Shown here piece by piece: positions 18,785-29,624 of a stretch of 64,000 bases of DNA (the stretch's first letter is position 1; each line of letters opens with the position of its first letter). Location: positions 478,582 to 542,581 of the forward strand of contig JAQBRR010000001.1 of assembly GCA_028286365.1 (NCBI GenBank), given 5' to 3'. Below the pieces are notes generated by a model, which saw only the letters and a list, made by a program, of their open reading frames with translations, was not told where the DNA came from and made no database searches. The stretch is from Candidatus Saccharimonadota bacterium (GTDB lineage: Bacteria > Patescibacteriota > Saccharimonadia > Saccharimonadales > Saccharimonadaceae). The position numbers and the translations under genes were made by a program.

Positions 18785-21262
18785 ATGGCAGATGATTTCG
18801 CAGAATTTGTATCTCATCTTACCGATAATGCTCGGACAAGCCTGCATCACGCCAACGTGATTGCACAGGGCTACGGCAGTCCGTACGTGGGAACAGAACA
18901 CTTATTACTTGGGGTTCTCGCACAAGGTTCGTCAGTTGGCGCTAAGTTACTCGCTGACGCTGGTGTGACGCTAGAGCGTGCCCAAATGGCACTTAATTTG
19001 GTACCCCTCACTACCGTTATAACAGTAGGTGCTAAGGGTCTTAGTGAGACTGCTAAGTTGACACTTAAAATGAGTTGGGAAATTGCACAAGAGTTTCACC
19101 AAGATTATTTAGGTACTGAGCACATTTTGTACAGTATTTTGAGCCAGAAAAATGCCCGCGCGACAGTATTACTACGTGATATGAACGTAGACCTAAGTGA
19201 GCTAACCGCAGAACTTGAAGAGTTCTTTGATAGGCAGAACGATATGTATCAGGACGTCGACGCCAATCCTGAGACGACAATAAAAAAGCCAGCGCCACGT
19301 AAGGGTGCGTTAGAAACATTTGGTACAGACCTGACGGCTATGGCAAAGGCTGGCAAGCTCGATCCAGTCATTGGGCGTGACGGTGAAGAAGAACGAATGG
19401 TAACGATTCTCAGTCGTCGTACCAAGAATAATCCGGTTCTGATCGGTGAGCCTGGTGTTGGTAAGACCGCCATCGTCGAGGGTCTCGCACAGCGTATCGT
19501 TCGCGAGGATGTGCCTGATCACCTTCTTGATAAGCGCGTCATCCAGTTAGATCTTGCCAGTATGATCGCAGGTACTAAATACCGTGGTGAATTCGAAGAG
19601 CGCCTGAAGCGTGTGATGAGTGAGCTACAAGAGCAAAAGAATGTCATTGTCTTTATCGATGAGCTCCACCTGTTAGTTGGGGCAGGCGCAGCCGAGGGAG
19701 CACTTGATGCTGCTAACATGCTCAAACCTGCGCTTGCACGCGGAGAAATGCACCTAATTGGCGCAACGACACTTGAGGAATACCGTAAACATATAGAGAA
19801 AGATACCGCACTGGAGCGGCGCCTGCAAACAATTGTTGTACCAGAGCCAAAGTTAACAGATACAATTGCGATATTAAAAGGTCTTCGTGGTCATTATGAA
19901 GCGCATCATGGTGTCAGTATGAGCGATGAAGTGCTTGAGGATGCAGTCTATATGGCTGATCGATATGTTAGCGAGCGCTTTATGCCAGATAAAGCAATTG
20001 ATGTCATTGATGAAGCTGCTGCGCTCGTTCGTGTTAAGTCAGGACGTAAGCCAAGTAAGCTTCGTGATTTCGTGAAACAGCTCAATAATCTTAACGAAAA
20101 GATGGACGAAGCAGTTGCTAACGAAGATTACGAGCGAGCCGCATTATATAAAACACGCATTAGCCAAATATCGACTCGACTTGAGGAGACACGCGAGGCT
20201 TTTGAAAAGAAGACGCCAATTGTATTAACTGATGACGATGTAGCCCATGCGATTGCGACTATGACAGGTATCCCTGTTAAGCGTGTTCAAAAGTCTGAAG
20301 CGAAACTGCTTCGTAATCTCGAGAAGCACTTATCTAAATTTGTCATTGGTCAAAAAGAAGCAGTTGAAAAAGTATCAAGTGCATTGAGGCGTAGCCGAAG
20401 TGGTGTTGCGAGTAGCAAGCGTCCAATTGGATCATTCGTCTTTATGGGTCCGACAGGTGTGGGTAAAACAGAACTTGCCAAAGTCCTCGCGCGTGAAGTG
20501 TTTGGCAGTGAGGAATCGCTTATTAAGATTGATATGAGCGAATTCGGCCAACAGCATAATACCAGCCGTTTACTTGGCGCTCCCGCCGGCTACGTTGGTT
20601 ATGAAGATGGCGGTCAGTTAACTGACAAAATTAAACGTCAGCCCTACAGCGTGGTCCTGTTTGATGAGATCGAAAAGGCTCATCCTGATGTATTTCATTT
20701 ACTCCTACAGATTTTGGAAGACGGTTCACTGACTGATGCCAAGGGGCATAAAGTTGATTTTAGTAATACGATTGTTATATTGACAAGCAATCTCGGTGCA
20801 AATCGTATGATGAAGGAATCGAGTCTTGGATTCCATGCCGCGAGTATATCTGACAAGAAGAAGCTCGATGAAGTCCATGATGAAAATGCTGTTGCAACAA
20901 AAGAAGCACTTAGTAAAATGATGCGCCCCGAGCTCATTAATCGCTTTGATGCAATCGTAACATTTAGGGCACTTACTCGGAGTGAAATCGGTAGTATATT
21001 TGATAATCTCATCGACGAACTTCAAGGAAGACTCATCCGCAAAGGTATTCATTTGGTGATTAAAACTGCAGCGAAACACCTGATTATTGATAAAGGTTAT
21101 GATGAAAAGTTTGGTGCTCGTCCACTTCGCCGTGCTATCCAAGACATGCTAGAACACAAGCTCGCAGATGGTATACTATCAGGAGAATATGAAAAAGGAA
21201 CGGTCTTAACGGTGAATGCGCTAAAGGGTGAAATAGCGATCAATGTTGAACAAGAGGCGTAG
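18785..21262 (+). CDS. clpC: ATP-dependent Clp protease ATPase subunit ClpC
   Basis: Clp_N repeats, [21 protein letters not shown]-type middle region, [15 protein letters not shown]. Confidence 0.95.
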   Translation: MADDFAEFVSHLTDNARTSLHHANVIAQGYGSPYVGTEHLLLGVLAQGSSVGAKLLADAGVTLERAQMALNLVPLTTVITVGAKGLSETAKLTLKMSWEIAQEFHQDYLGTEHILYSILSQKNARATVLLRDMNVDLSELTAELEEFFDRQNDMYQDVDANPETTIKKPAPRKGALETFGTDLTAMAKAGKLDPVIGRDGEEERMVTILSRRTKNNPVLIGEPGVGKTAIVEGLAQRIVREDVPDHLLDKRVIQLDLASMIAGTKYRGEFEERLKRVMSELQEQKNVIVFIDELHLLVGAGAAEGALDAANMLKPALARGEMHLIGATTLEEYRKHIEKDTALERRLQTIVVPEPKLTDTIAILKGLRGHYEAHHGVSMSDEVLEDAVYMADRYVSERFMPDKAIDVIDEAAALVRVKSGRKPSKLRDFVKQLNNLNEKMDEAVANEDYERAALYKTRISQISTRLEETREAFEKKTPIVLTDDDVAHAIATMTGIPVKRVQKSEAKLLRNLEKHLSKFVIGQKEAVEKVSSALRRSRSGVASSKRPIGSFVFMGPTGVGKTELAKVLAREVFGSEESLIKIDMSEFGQQHNTSRLLGAPAGYVGYEDGGQLTDKIKRQPYSVVLFDEIEKAHPDVFHLLLQILEDGSLTDAKGHKVDFSNTIVILTSNLGANRMMKESSLGFHAASISDKKKLDEVHDENAVATKEALSKMMRPELINRFDAIVTFRALTRSEIGSIFDNLIDELQGRLIRKGIHLVIKTAAKHLIIDKGYDEKFGARPLRRAIQDMLEHKLADGILSGEYEKGTVLTVNALKGEIAINVEQEA

Positions 21263-22247
21263 TGCTCTTTCTGCGATAGTTAGTATCGCCTTTACGGTTG
21301 CTGTTTTGGCTGCAGTCGGCTGGGTCGTTTTAAATCGTCAGTTTGTGCTCGACCAACTCAACGTCTGGTGGTACAAACCAACAGGTGATGTAAGCACAAT
21401 TATTAATCGTGCAGGCATATCAGATCAAGGACGTTTTTACTACTACGCATCACAGCCAGCAATTGAAACATCTACCCAGTTTAATAATGACTGTGTTCGT
21501 CAAGAGACGGGAAGTGCAATCCTTGGTTGCTACGTTAATAAGCGCATCTATGTATATGATGTCACCAATACGCAACTTGATGGTGTAGAGGAGGTGACGG
21601 CAGCTCACGAAACACTTCATGCAATCTGGGATAGGATGAGCGATAGTGACAAGGCATCGGTCGGTGCGCTACTCGAAGCGGCGTTTACCAAGATTAATGA
21701 TCCAAAGCTCAACGACCGTATGTCGTACTATAGTAGGACCGAACCAGGTGAACGCTTGAATGAACTTCACAGTATTTTGGGGACTGAATATTCTAATCTT
21801 GGACCAGCTCTCGAGGCTCACTATGCTAAATATTTTAGTGATCGCAGTAAAGTCGTCGCACTTCATACAAGTTATGAGTCGGTATTTGATAGCTTAAAGG
21901 CACAGTCTGATGCCTTATCAGCACAACTCGATACATTGAAGGGCTCAATTGATACTAAAACAAAGCAGTACAACACTGAAGCAGTATCAATTAATAACGA
22001 TGCGATTGCGCTTAAGAATAGTTCGAGCTCTGTTGATCGAACCAGTGCAGCGCAGGTTAATGCCTATAATGCTCAGCGTCAGGCGCTCCTCGACCGATTG
22101 GACGCTCTCAATACTTTACGAACTGAAATCAATTCAGAAACTGATGATTATAATGCAAAAGTAACCCAATATAACAATATTGTGACGAGTACCAACAACC
22201 TTAATAAGAGTCTTGATAGTACGCTTGCACCCGCGCCGAGCGTATAG
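21243..22247 (+). CDS. membrane-anchored protein with HExxH motif and C-terminal coiled coil
   Basis: N-terminal TM; VTAAHETLHAIWDRM; long coiled-coil tail. Confidence 0.55.
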   Translation: MLNKRRSALSAIVSIAFTVAVLAAVGWVVLNRQFVLDQLNVWWYKPTGDVSTIINRAGISDQGRFYYYASQPAIETSTQFNNDCVRQETGSAILGCYVNKRIYVYDVTNTQLDGVEEVTAAHETLHAIWDRMSDSDKASVGALLEAAFTKINDPKLNDRMSYYSRTEPGERLNELHSILGTEYSNLGPALEAHYAKYFSDRSKVVALHTSYESVFDSLKAQSDALSAQLDTLKGSIDTKTKQYNTEAVSINNDAIALKNSSSSVDRTSAAQVNAYNAQRQALLDRLDALNTLRTEINSETDDYNAKVTQYNNIVTSTNNLNKSLDSTLAPAPSV

Positions 22248-22270
22248 ACGTCAGTGGTATAATAAGGTTA

Positions 22271-23626
22271 ATGGTGAAGTCTAAAACTCAGTTTGTCTGT
22301 CAAAATTGCGGTGCGAGTTACGGCAAGTGGACTGGTAAATGCGAAAATTGTGGAGAGTGGAACACACTTGTTGAACAAGCTGCCGTCAGTCAGGGAAAAT
22401 CAGCTGTCGCAAGGAGTGCTTCCTCTGGTCGCGTCTTAATACCACAGACGATGCGTTCAATCAGTGCCCAGGATAGCGTTAAAAGACTAGATACTGGCTT
22501 TAAAGATCTCGATGATGTGCTCGGTGGGGGCATATTACCTGGTGGTGTCGTTTTGATCGCAGGTCAGCCTGGTATCGGTAAAAGTACGCTCCTACTTCAA
22601 GTTACCGCTCACGTCGCCAAAAATATTCCGGTCCTTTATGCGAGTGGCGAAGAATCAGCTAGTCAGGTTAAGTTACGCGCTGAACGACTCGGGGCCGAAA
22701 AAAGTGAACAGCTAAACTTTATCGCAAGTACCAGTGCAGATGATATTGCCGCGACGATCCGATCGGGCACGTACAAGCTTATCATTATTGATTCGATCCA
22801 AACTTTGGCACTTGATGAAATCACGTCTGCTCCCGGCACTGTGAGCCAAATCACTAATAGTAGTAATGTCATTATTCGTGCAGCCAAGGAAGCCGGTGCT
22901 GCAGTTGTGCTCGTTGGGCATGTTACAAAAGGGGGTAGTATCGCAGGGCCAAAAGTACTTGAGCACCTTGTTGATGTTGTCCTGCAATTTGAAGGTGATC
23001 GTTATGGTGGATTTAAGGTCGTCAGGGCATCGAAGAATCGTTTTGGATCAACCAGTGAGGCGGCGATTTTTGAAATGTTCGAGGAGGGTCTCAGGCTCGT
23101 TGAAAATCCTTCTGCAGCGCTACTCGCTGAACGACAAGATGCTGACGGTTCGGTCGTACTCGCAACCCTAGAAGGCACTAGGCCGCTACTCGTCGAGATT
23201 CAGGCGCTTGTAAATCCGACTAGTTTCGGCTATCCTAAGCGTACAGCCTCGGGTTTTGACCTCAATCGCTTGAATTTACTCATTGCAGTACTTGAACGGC
23301 GAACAAAGTTGAATTTATCGGACAAAGATATTTATATCAATGTGGTTGGAGGGTTACGTCTTAGCGATCAAGCGGCCGATCTTGCCATATGCATGGCGAT
23401 TGCCAGTGCTGCTGCAGGACGAAAACTAGACGAAGGAGTAGTGGTGTTTGGTGAGGTAGGACTTGGCGGCGAGATTCGCTCAGCCATAGGTGCTGATAGG
23501 CGAGTATCAGAAGCTAAGAAACTCGGATTCACTCAGGCAATTGCTCCAACGAGCCAAAACAAGAATTCATTTATTAAAGGTGTGAAAGATCTGCGCAGTG
23601 CGCTTATCGATTACCTACAAAAGTAA
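22271..23626 (+). CDS. radA: DNA repair protein RadA
   Basis: CxxC zinc finger CQNCGASYGKWTGKCENCGEWNT; GQPGIGKSTLLLQ; KNRFG motif. Confidence 0.97.
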   Translation: MVKSKTQFVCQNCGASYGKWTGKCENCGEWNTLVEQAAVSQGKSAVARSASSGRVLIPQTMRSISAQDSVKRLDTGFKDLDDVLGGGILPGGVVLIAGQPGIGKSTLLLQVTAHVAKNIPVLYASGEESASQVKLRAERLGAEKSEQLNFIASTSADDIAATIRSGTYKLIIIDSIQTLALDEITSAPGTVSQITNSSNVIIRAAKEAGAAVVLVGHVTKGGSIAGPKVLEHLVDVVLQFEGDRYGGFKVVRASKNRFGSTSEAAIFEMFEEGLRLVENPSAALLAERQDADGSVVLATLEGTRPLLVEIQALVNPTSFGYPKRTASGFDLNRLNLLIAVLERRTKLNLSDKDIYINVVGGLRLSDQAADLAICMAIASAAAGRKLDEGVVVFGEVGLGGEIRSAIGADRRVSEAKKLGFTQAIAPTSQNKNSFIKGVKDLRSALIDYLQK

Positions 23627-23634
23627 GGACTAAC

Positions 23635-24654
23635 ATGGAAATACTCATGATCATATTGCTGCTCATTATTGCAGCGGAGGCAACTTATTTGGTTGCAAAT
23701 GGAAATAAAAAACAAATTAATAAAAAAGCCGGACACCCGATCTTTGTCGATACCTCTGTTTTAATTGATGGTCGTATTATCGCCGTCGCACAGTCTGGAT
23801 TTATTGGAAGTGACACGCTCTTTATTCCACGCAGTGTTATTGGCGAATTACAGTTCCTTGCCGATAGCGGTGACGGTGACAAACGCACCCGTGCTCGTCA
23901 TGGACTTGACCTCGTATCGGAACTTCAAGCAATGGCTGGTGTGAAGGTTGAGATCTTTCAGGATGGAAGCAAAGCCGAAGAGGGCGTTGACGAACGTTTG
24001 TTAAAGCTGGCAAAGCAATACCACGGTGCTATTTGTACGATTGATTATAATCTCAACAAAGTTGCACAGGTTGAAAATATTAAAGTCTTGAACGTGAATG
24101 ATCTTGCGATGAGTCTTCGGATGGCATATCTACCTGGCGAGAAAATGATGCTAGAACTCACACAAAAAGGCCAAGATAGTCATCAGGCGGTTGGGCATCT
24201 AACTGATGGAACGATGGTTGTCGTCGAGCATGCCAGCAAATTAATCGGTAAAACTGCTGAAATCGAATTTATTCGTAGCCTTCAAACTGCCGCCGGTAAA
24301 ATGATGTTTGCAAAACTAGCTGAAAGCAATCCTCAGCCAAAGACTCCTATTAATAAACCGTCCAAAAGTACTCGTGGTACTCGATCGGCTCAAGTTGCGC
24401 CAGTTATTTCTACACCAGTCGAAGCACCAGCAGTAGTTGTTGTATCTAAGCCTGTTGCGACATTTCATAGTGACCGTAACGATCAACGTCTTGCGTCGCG
24501 AACTAATACGCCTAATACACCGCGTAAGCCATATCAGCCTCGCCAGAAGCAAGAAAGCAACGCGAACGCTCCATATAAACAAACACCAAAGAAGCCTCGT
24601 ACATCAGCTCAGAACGAAGATGATTTGATTCGTATGCTTAACAGCCAAGACTAG
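23635..24654 (+). CDS. PIN-TRAM domain nuclease-like membrane protein (YacL-like)
   Basis: VDTSVLIDGRI...LFIPRSVIGELQFLADSGDGDKRTRARHGLD; TRAM GHLTDGTMVVVEHA; basic disordered tail. Confidence 0.88.
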   Translation: MEILMIILLLIIAAEATYLVANGNKKQINKKAGHPIFVDTSVLIDGRIIAVAQSGFIGSDTLFIPRSVIGELQFLADSGDGDKRTRARHGLDLVSELQAMAGVKVEIFQDGSKAEEGVDERLLKLAKQYHGAICTIDYNLNKVAQVENIKVLNVNDLAMSLRMAYLPGEKMMLELTQKGQDSHQAVGHLTDGTMVVVEHASKLIGKTAEIEFIRSLQTAAGKMMFAKLAESNPQPKTPINKPSKSTRGTRSAQVAPVISTPVEAPAVVVVSKPVATFHSDRNDQRLASRTNTPNTPRKPYQPRQKQESNANAPYKQTPKKPRTSAQNEDDLIRMLNSQD

Positions 24655-24671
24655 GCAGGATCTAACTAATC

Positions 24672-24701
24672 AAATAGCCCAAATAAATTTGGGCTATTTT
24701 T
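24672..24701. terminator. bidirectional-type intrinsic terminator between convergent genes
   Basis: AAATAGCCCAAAT-aa-ATTTGGGCTATTTTT. Confidence 0.9.
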
Positions 24702-24724
24702 GATGCTATTCTTAACAGATAAGT

Positions 24725-27514
24725 CTAGAATTTATTCGTTGCTTGGTTTGGAGGTGATGCCGAATCAGTAGCAGTTACATAGTCAGTGCCAGTGGTCGGG
24801 TTAGGCACACCTGTCGCCGTGTAGGTTGTACCATCACCACCAGCAGTACCTGGATAGTTTGTTCCGCCGATATTAAACGTAACACTAGTAATCGTGTTTC
24901 CTCCAGTTGCGCTCGCCGTCACCTGTACCTTATAAAGATTGCCAGAGATATGAGTAGCGGTTGGTGTTCCTAGCGTTATTGGTTGTGAACTGGTGGCCGC
25001 CGAGGTAGTATCAGTTGTACAGTCCGCCGAGCTATCAGTCAAACTTCCCGCAAGAGTATATGTTCCCTTAGGGTCGATGTACAGCGCTTGATTAGGAGCG
25101 ACAGACGAAACTAGCGGAAGTTTAATAACTGACACTGACACCTTTGAGCCACTCGGCGTACAGTCGGTCGCTAGCTTTTTCGTCGCACTATCGAAATCAA
25201 CGTTTAGGAGTCCTTGGGTGGCGTTCCAATAACTTGGATAGACTTCGCCACATGGCTGATCAGGTTTACCTGCTACAACCTTCAATGTGTTACCAGCGCT
25301 ACAGCCAACTCGTTGGACACCGACTGGCTGCGCAATCCAGTCGCCAGGTTTCCACTTACCAGCATTTTGGTAGTCTGTCTTATAAGCGTACTGCAAAACA
25401 GTATCAAGCATTGCTCCTGGCACAATTGACGTAGCGTTATTATTAAGTGGTGTAGTATCTGGATTACCTAGCCATACAGCCATCGTGAGGGCTTGTGAGT
25501 AGTTAACCATCCAGATGTCTTTAGGTGAACCGGCGGCATTGGTTGCGTTAGACGTACCGGTCTTAGCAGCTGAGTCGACGCCTGGGATGTACATACCGGT
25601 GCGGTGTGTACCAACAAAGGTTCGAGCATTGTCATCGTGCAAAATATCGCTTACAACGTAGGCGGCTTGAGGGCTAACAACCTGAGTACCAGCGGTATCT
25701 GTCCACTGCTTTAGAACGTCACCAGTACTATTTGTAACCTTCAATATGTCTGATTGTGGCTTGTAGACACCGCTGCGACCAAGAGAGGCGTAGGCATTTA
25801 CAAGGTCGGTTTGCTTGATACCACACCCACCAATGGCTGCAGCTAGCTGTACAGTCGTATCATTACCGACCGTACAATAACTTGTACCGCCAAGCGCACG
25901 GATTGTATTAATGGTTGGCTGAACGCCGTCAATCGCCATAGCCTCAACGGCTGGAATGTTCCAAGAGTTAGCAAGGCCTGTGCGAATGGGGGTAGCGCCG
26001 CTGTTTTCAGGGTCGCCATTTGCATTAGTAAGAGGGGCGCCATAGATGCCAGTGATGTCGTTGTTAATAAGCTTTGAACCACTTCCAAAATTGGCTGCAC
26101 CGGCTGCTTTCTGCTGGAAAAGCTGCGAGTAAACGAGGGGCTTAATAGTGGAACCTGGTTGAATATATGCGGTTGCAGCATTTACTTGTCCAAAACCTGG
26201 ATAGCTATAACCTCGTGAGCCCATCATGGCGACAATTTGCCCAGTCTGTGTATCTTCAACGGTTGCTGCTCCATTTGAGAAACCATATCTTGCAGGTGCA
26301 CCATTATTAAACTCTGTAGCCATGGCAGTTTCAAGCTGGTTTTGAATATCAAGATCTAATGTCGTTGTTACGGTTAGGCCACCTTGACCAACTGTTGTTG
26401 AACCAAGTTGTGATTGGAGTTCTGAGCGAACCATTTGGACAAAGTTACCAGCCTTAATATCAGTATATTGATCTGCTTCGGGGCGTAGAGTGTCGAGAAT
26501 TGGTACCTTTTTGGCATCGTCGGCCTGAGTCTTGGTAATCATACCTTGGTTGGCCATGTCATCGAGTACTGTATGTTGGCGGGCAATGAGTGCTGCGTTA
26601 CCGTCAACATTATATGGGTTGAATAGTGTTGGGTCCTGCGGAATAGCGGCAAGAAGTGCAGCTTGTGGCAGCGTAAGGTCTTTAGCTGATACACCAAAGT
26701 AGGTTTGAGCACCCGATTCAGCACCGTTACGACGACCACCATATGGGGACTCATTTAAGTATAGTGACAAAATCTGATCCTTATCATACATTCGCTCGAC
26801 TTCTACAGACAGAATAACTTCTTTAATTTTTCGAGGAATACCACTCAGACCGCGATCACTCGCCTGGTCAGCAAAAAAGACTTGTTTGACGAGCTGTTGC
26901 GTTAGTGTCGAGCCACCCTGAGTACTGTCACCGCTTAGGTTATTAAAGAACGCACGAAATAGTCCAGTGACGCTAACGCCTCCATGTTTGTAAAAGTCTT
27001 TGTCTTCGATTGCTACGGTTGCTTTTTTGAGGTTATCACTAAGGTCGGCACTCGGAACGACGAGTTTATAGTTGCCATCGCCCTTATCTTCCCAGAGAAC
27101 TTTACCGTTGCGATCAAGGTATGTCGTAACGGTTGTTTGGACGCTTTTAGCGAGTTGATCAGGTCGGATCGAATCAAGATCTTTACGGAAGTAAGCAAAC
27201 AAACCACCAAGTAGCAATGCAAGAACTAATAAGCCGATACCAGCAACTTTGAGTGCCATAAGACCGCCACGCTTGCTGAACCAATATCCCCAGAAGCGAC
27301 GTGGGTGCAACCGATATAGTAATCGTTTGACTGGATTCTTCGGCAACGTTGCAAGGTATTGGGCACGCGAACGGGCAGCCGCGTCTTTCTTAGCCTTACG
27401 GTTATGAGATAAATTTGAGTACACGCTTAATTTGCGCGAATGTGAGGATTTTTTGACCACAGTTATAATTTTCCCATAAGCAGTATTACCCACCATTATA
27501 GCATTAAATCTCAT
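24725..27514 (-). CDS. penicillin-binding protein 1A-like transglycosylase/transpeptidase
   Basis: GT51 motifs EDKDFYKHGGVSVTGLFRA, GGSTLTQQLVKQ; transpeptidase QPGSTIKPLVYS, KTGTSN. Confidence 0.95.
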   Translation of the reverse strand: MRFNAIMVGNTAYGKIITVVKKSSHSRKLSVYSNLSHNRKAKKDAAARSRAQYLATLPKNPVKRLLYRLHPRRFWGYWFSKRGGLMALKVAGIGLLVLALLLGGLFAYFRKDLDSIRPDQLAKSVQTTVTTYLDRNGKVLWEDKGDGNYKLVVPSADLSDNLKKATVAIEDKDFYKHGGVSVTGLFRAFFNNLSGDSTQGGSTLTQQLVKQVFFADQASDRGLSGIPRKIKEVILSVEVERMYDKDQILSLYLNESPYGGRRNGAESGAQTYFGVSAKDLTLPQAALLAAIPQDPTLFNPYNVDGNAALIARQHTVLDDMANQGMITKTQADDAKKVPILDTLRPEADQYTDIKAGNFVQMVRSELQSQLGSTTVGQGGLTVTTTLDLDIQNQLETAMATEFNNGAPARYGFSNGAATVEDTQTGQIVAMMGSRGYSYPGFGQVNAATAYIQPGSTIKPLVYSQLFQQKAAGAANFGSGSKLINNDITGIYGAPLTNANGDPENSGATPIRTGLANSWNIPAVEAMAIDGVQPTINTIRALGGTSYCTVGNDTTVQLAAAIGGCGIKQTDLVNAYASLGRSGVYKPQSDILKVTNSTGDVLKQWTDTAGTQVVSPQAAYVVSDILHDDNARTFVGTHRTGMYIPGVDSAAKTGTSNATNAAGSPKDIWMVNYSQALTMAVWLGNPDTTPLNNNATSIVPGAMLDTVLQYAYKTDYQNAGKWKPGDWIAQPVGVQRVGCSAGNTLKVVAGKPDQPCGEVYPSYWNATQGLLNVDFDSATKKLATDCTPSGSKVSVSVIKLPLVSSVAPNQALYIDPKGTYTLAGSLTDSSADCTTDTTSAATSSQPITLGTPTATHISGNLYKVQVTASATGGNTITSVTFNIGGTNYPGTAGGDGTTYTATGVPNPTTGTDYVTATDSASPPNQATNKF

Positions 27515-27580
27515 GCGAAAAGCCTAATATTTTGCTATACTGACAGAAGATAACAGATAACGAATAGATAGGATCTTAAA

Positions 27581-28816
27581 ATGACGCTTTCCGAAGAACT
27601 TGCTTGGCGCGGCTTTACGAATCAGACTACATATAAGGACGAATCGGCCCTCGACCAGGAATCTATTTCATTTTATTTCGGGGTTGACCCTAGTAGTGAC
27701 AGTATGACAATTGGCAACCTTGCTGCTGCAATGTTGGTTCGTCATTTTATCGATCATGGGCACAAGGCGTACTTACTTGTTGGTGGTGCGACTGGCATGA
27801 TCGGCGATCCAGATGGCAAAAAAGACGAGCGTAATCTATTAACACTCGATGATATTGCTCATAATAAAGAGGCCATCGCCGAGCAGTATAAGACAGTATT
27901 TGCTGGTAAAGAATTTAACGTCGTCGATAACTATGATTGGTTTAAGGACATTAACTACATAGACTTCCTGCGCACTGTTGGCAAGAATGTTCCTTTATCG
28001 CAGATGTTGGGACGAGACTTTGTACAGTCTCGTCTGGGAAGTGACGGTTCTGGTATTAGCTATGCAGAGTTTAGCTATTCTCTTATTCAGGGTTATGATT
28101 TTGTTCACCTGCAGAGAGAATACGGCGTTAGTTTACAACTGTGTGGTGCTGACCAATGGGGTAATTCTATCGCAGGTGTTGATCTGATCCGTAGGCTTGA
28201 TAACAAAGAAGCGCACGTCTATTCGACGCCTCTCATTATTAATAAGGCAACCGGACAAAAGTTCGGTAAGTCCGAGAATGGTGCTGTATGGCTCGACTCA
28301 AACAAGACAAGTGTTTATGCGTTCTATCAATTCTGGTTAAACGTGGATGACGAGAGTGTATACGACCTGTTGAAAATTTATACACTTCTATCTAAAGAAG
28401 AAATAGATAAGGTTCATTCAGAGTCTGAGATGAATTTGAGTAGCCGTAAATCTCAAAAGACTCTTGCACACGAAGTAACTATCTTAGTTCACGGTAAGGA
28501 AAGAGTAGAAAGTGTCGAGCGCGTTACTGGTGTACTATTTGGCAATACTGACTTTGCATCACTAGACGAAGATGATCTAGATATCTTGTCGGAAGAAATT
28601 CCGACAATTACAATTAATGATGATGGACCTACTGTTACTACAACCGTTGTTAATAGTTTGGTAGAATCTCAGGTTGCAAGTAGCAATGGCGAGGCGCGTC
28701 GCCTCATTGAAAGTGGTGCAATCTCTGTAAATGGTGTCAAAATTGATAAAGATAATTATATCGTGACTACCAGCCTAATCAAAAAAGGCAAAAATAATTT
28801 TATACTTGTCCGCTAA
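27581..28816 (+). CDS. tyrS: tyrosyl-tRNA synthetase
   Basis: FGVDPSSDSMTIGNLAAAM, QLCGADQWGNS, KFGKSENGAVW; S4 domain C-term. Confidence 0.96.
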   Translation: MTLSEELAWRGFTNQTTYKDESALDQESISFYFGVDPSSDSMTIGNLAAAMLVRHFIDHGHKAYLLVGGATGMIGDPDGKKDERNLLTLDDIAHNKEAIAEQYKTVFAGKEFNVVDNYDWFKDINYIDFLRTVGKNVPLSQMLGRDFVQSRLGSDGSGISYAEFSYSLIQGYDFVHLQREYGVSLQLCGADQWGNSIAGVDLIRRLDNKEAHVYSTPLIINKATGQKFGKSENGAVWLDSNKTSVYAFYQFWLNVDDESVYDLLKIYTLLSKEEIDKVHSESEMNLSSRKSQKTLAHEVTILVHGKERVESVERVTGVLFGNTDFASLDEDDLDILSEEIPTITINDDGPTVTTTVVNSLVESQVASSNGEARRLIESGAISVNGVKIDKDNYIVTTSLIKKGKNNFILVR

Positions 28817-28837
28817 ACGGCTGGTATAATAGTTATT

Positions 28838-29599
28838 ATGACTAAAAAACTTATCGCATTTGACCTAGACGACACATTAGCAATAACAAAATCTCCAATA
28901 TCAGATCGTATGAGTGAATTGTTCACCAAGCTGCTCGATAACTATCACCTTTGTGTAATATCAGGGGGTAAGATCGAACAGTTCCATGTACAAGTAGTTG
29001 ATCGCCTTGATGCGACAGATGAACAGCTTTCGCATCTTCATCTCATGCCAACTTGTGGTACGCGTTACTATCGATATGACGTTACGAACGAATCTTGGAA
29101 ACTGCAGTATGCCGAAGACTTAGAACCTGAGCAGAAAAAGCACATTATAGAAGTAATGGAACAGTCCGCCAAAGATCAAGGACTATGGGCTGAAGAACCA
29201 TATGGAGAGCTTATCGAAGACCGTAATAGTCAAATAACATATGCAGTTCTTGGTCAAGAAGCTCCAGCAGAAGTTAAGTATGCCTGGGCCGAGAAGAATG
29301 CAGAAACGAAACTAAAACTACGTGAACTTATTGCTGAGCGACTACCTGATTTTGAAGTTCGACTTGGTGGTACTACCAGTGTAGACGTAACACGTATTGG
29401 TATCGACAAAGCCTACGGTATGCGTAAGCTTATGGATGAGCTTAATATTAGTACTGATGAGATTCTCTTCTTTGGCGACAAACTTCAAGAGGGCGGTAAC
29501 GACTATCCCGTTAAAGCACTTGGTATCGATAGCATTGAAGTTGGAAAATGGGAAGATACTGCCTTTGCACTCGAAGGTATTCTGGGCGTTACCGTATAA
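28838..29599 (+). CDS. HAD hydrolase, eukaryotic-type phosphomannomutase-like
   Basis: AFDLDDTLA; LGGTTSVDVTRIGIDKAYGMRKL; FFGDKLQEGGNDYPV. Confidence 0.8.
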   Translation: MTKKLIAFDLDDTLAITKSPISDRMSELFTKLLDNYHLCVISGGKIEQFHVQVVDRLDATDEQLSHLHLMPTCGTRYYRYDVTNESWKLQYAEDLEPEQKKHIIEVMEQSAKDQGLWAEEPYGELIEDRNSQITYAVLGQEAPAEVKYAWAEKNAETKLKLRELIAERLPDFEVRLGGTTSVDVTRIGIDKAYGMRKLMDELNISTDEILFFGDKLQEGGNDYPVKALGIDSIEVGKWEDTAFALEGILGVTV

Positions 29600-29624
29600 T
29601 CTATAGTCTTGCTACACTAGAGAT

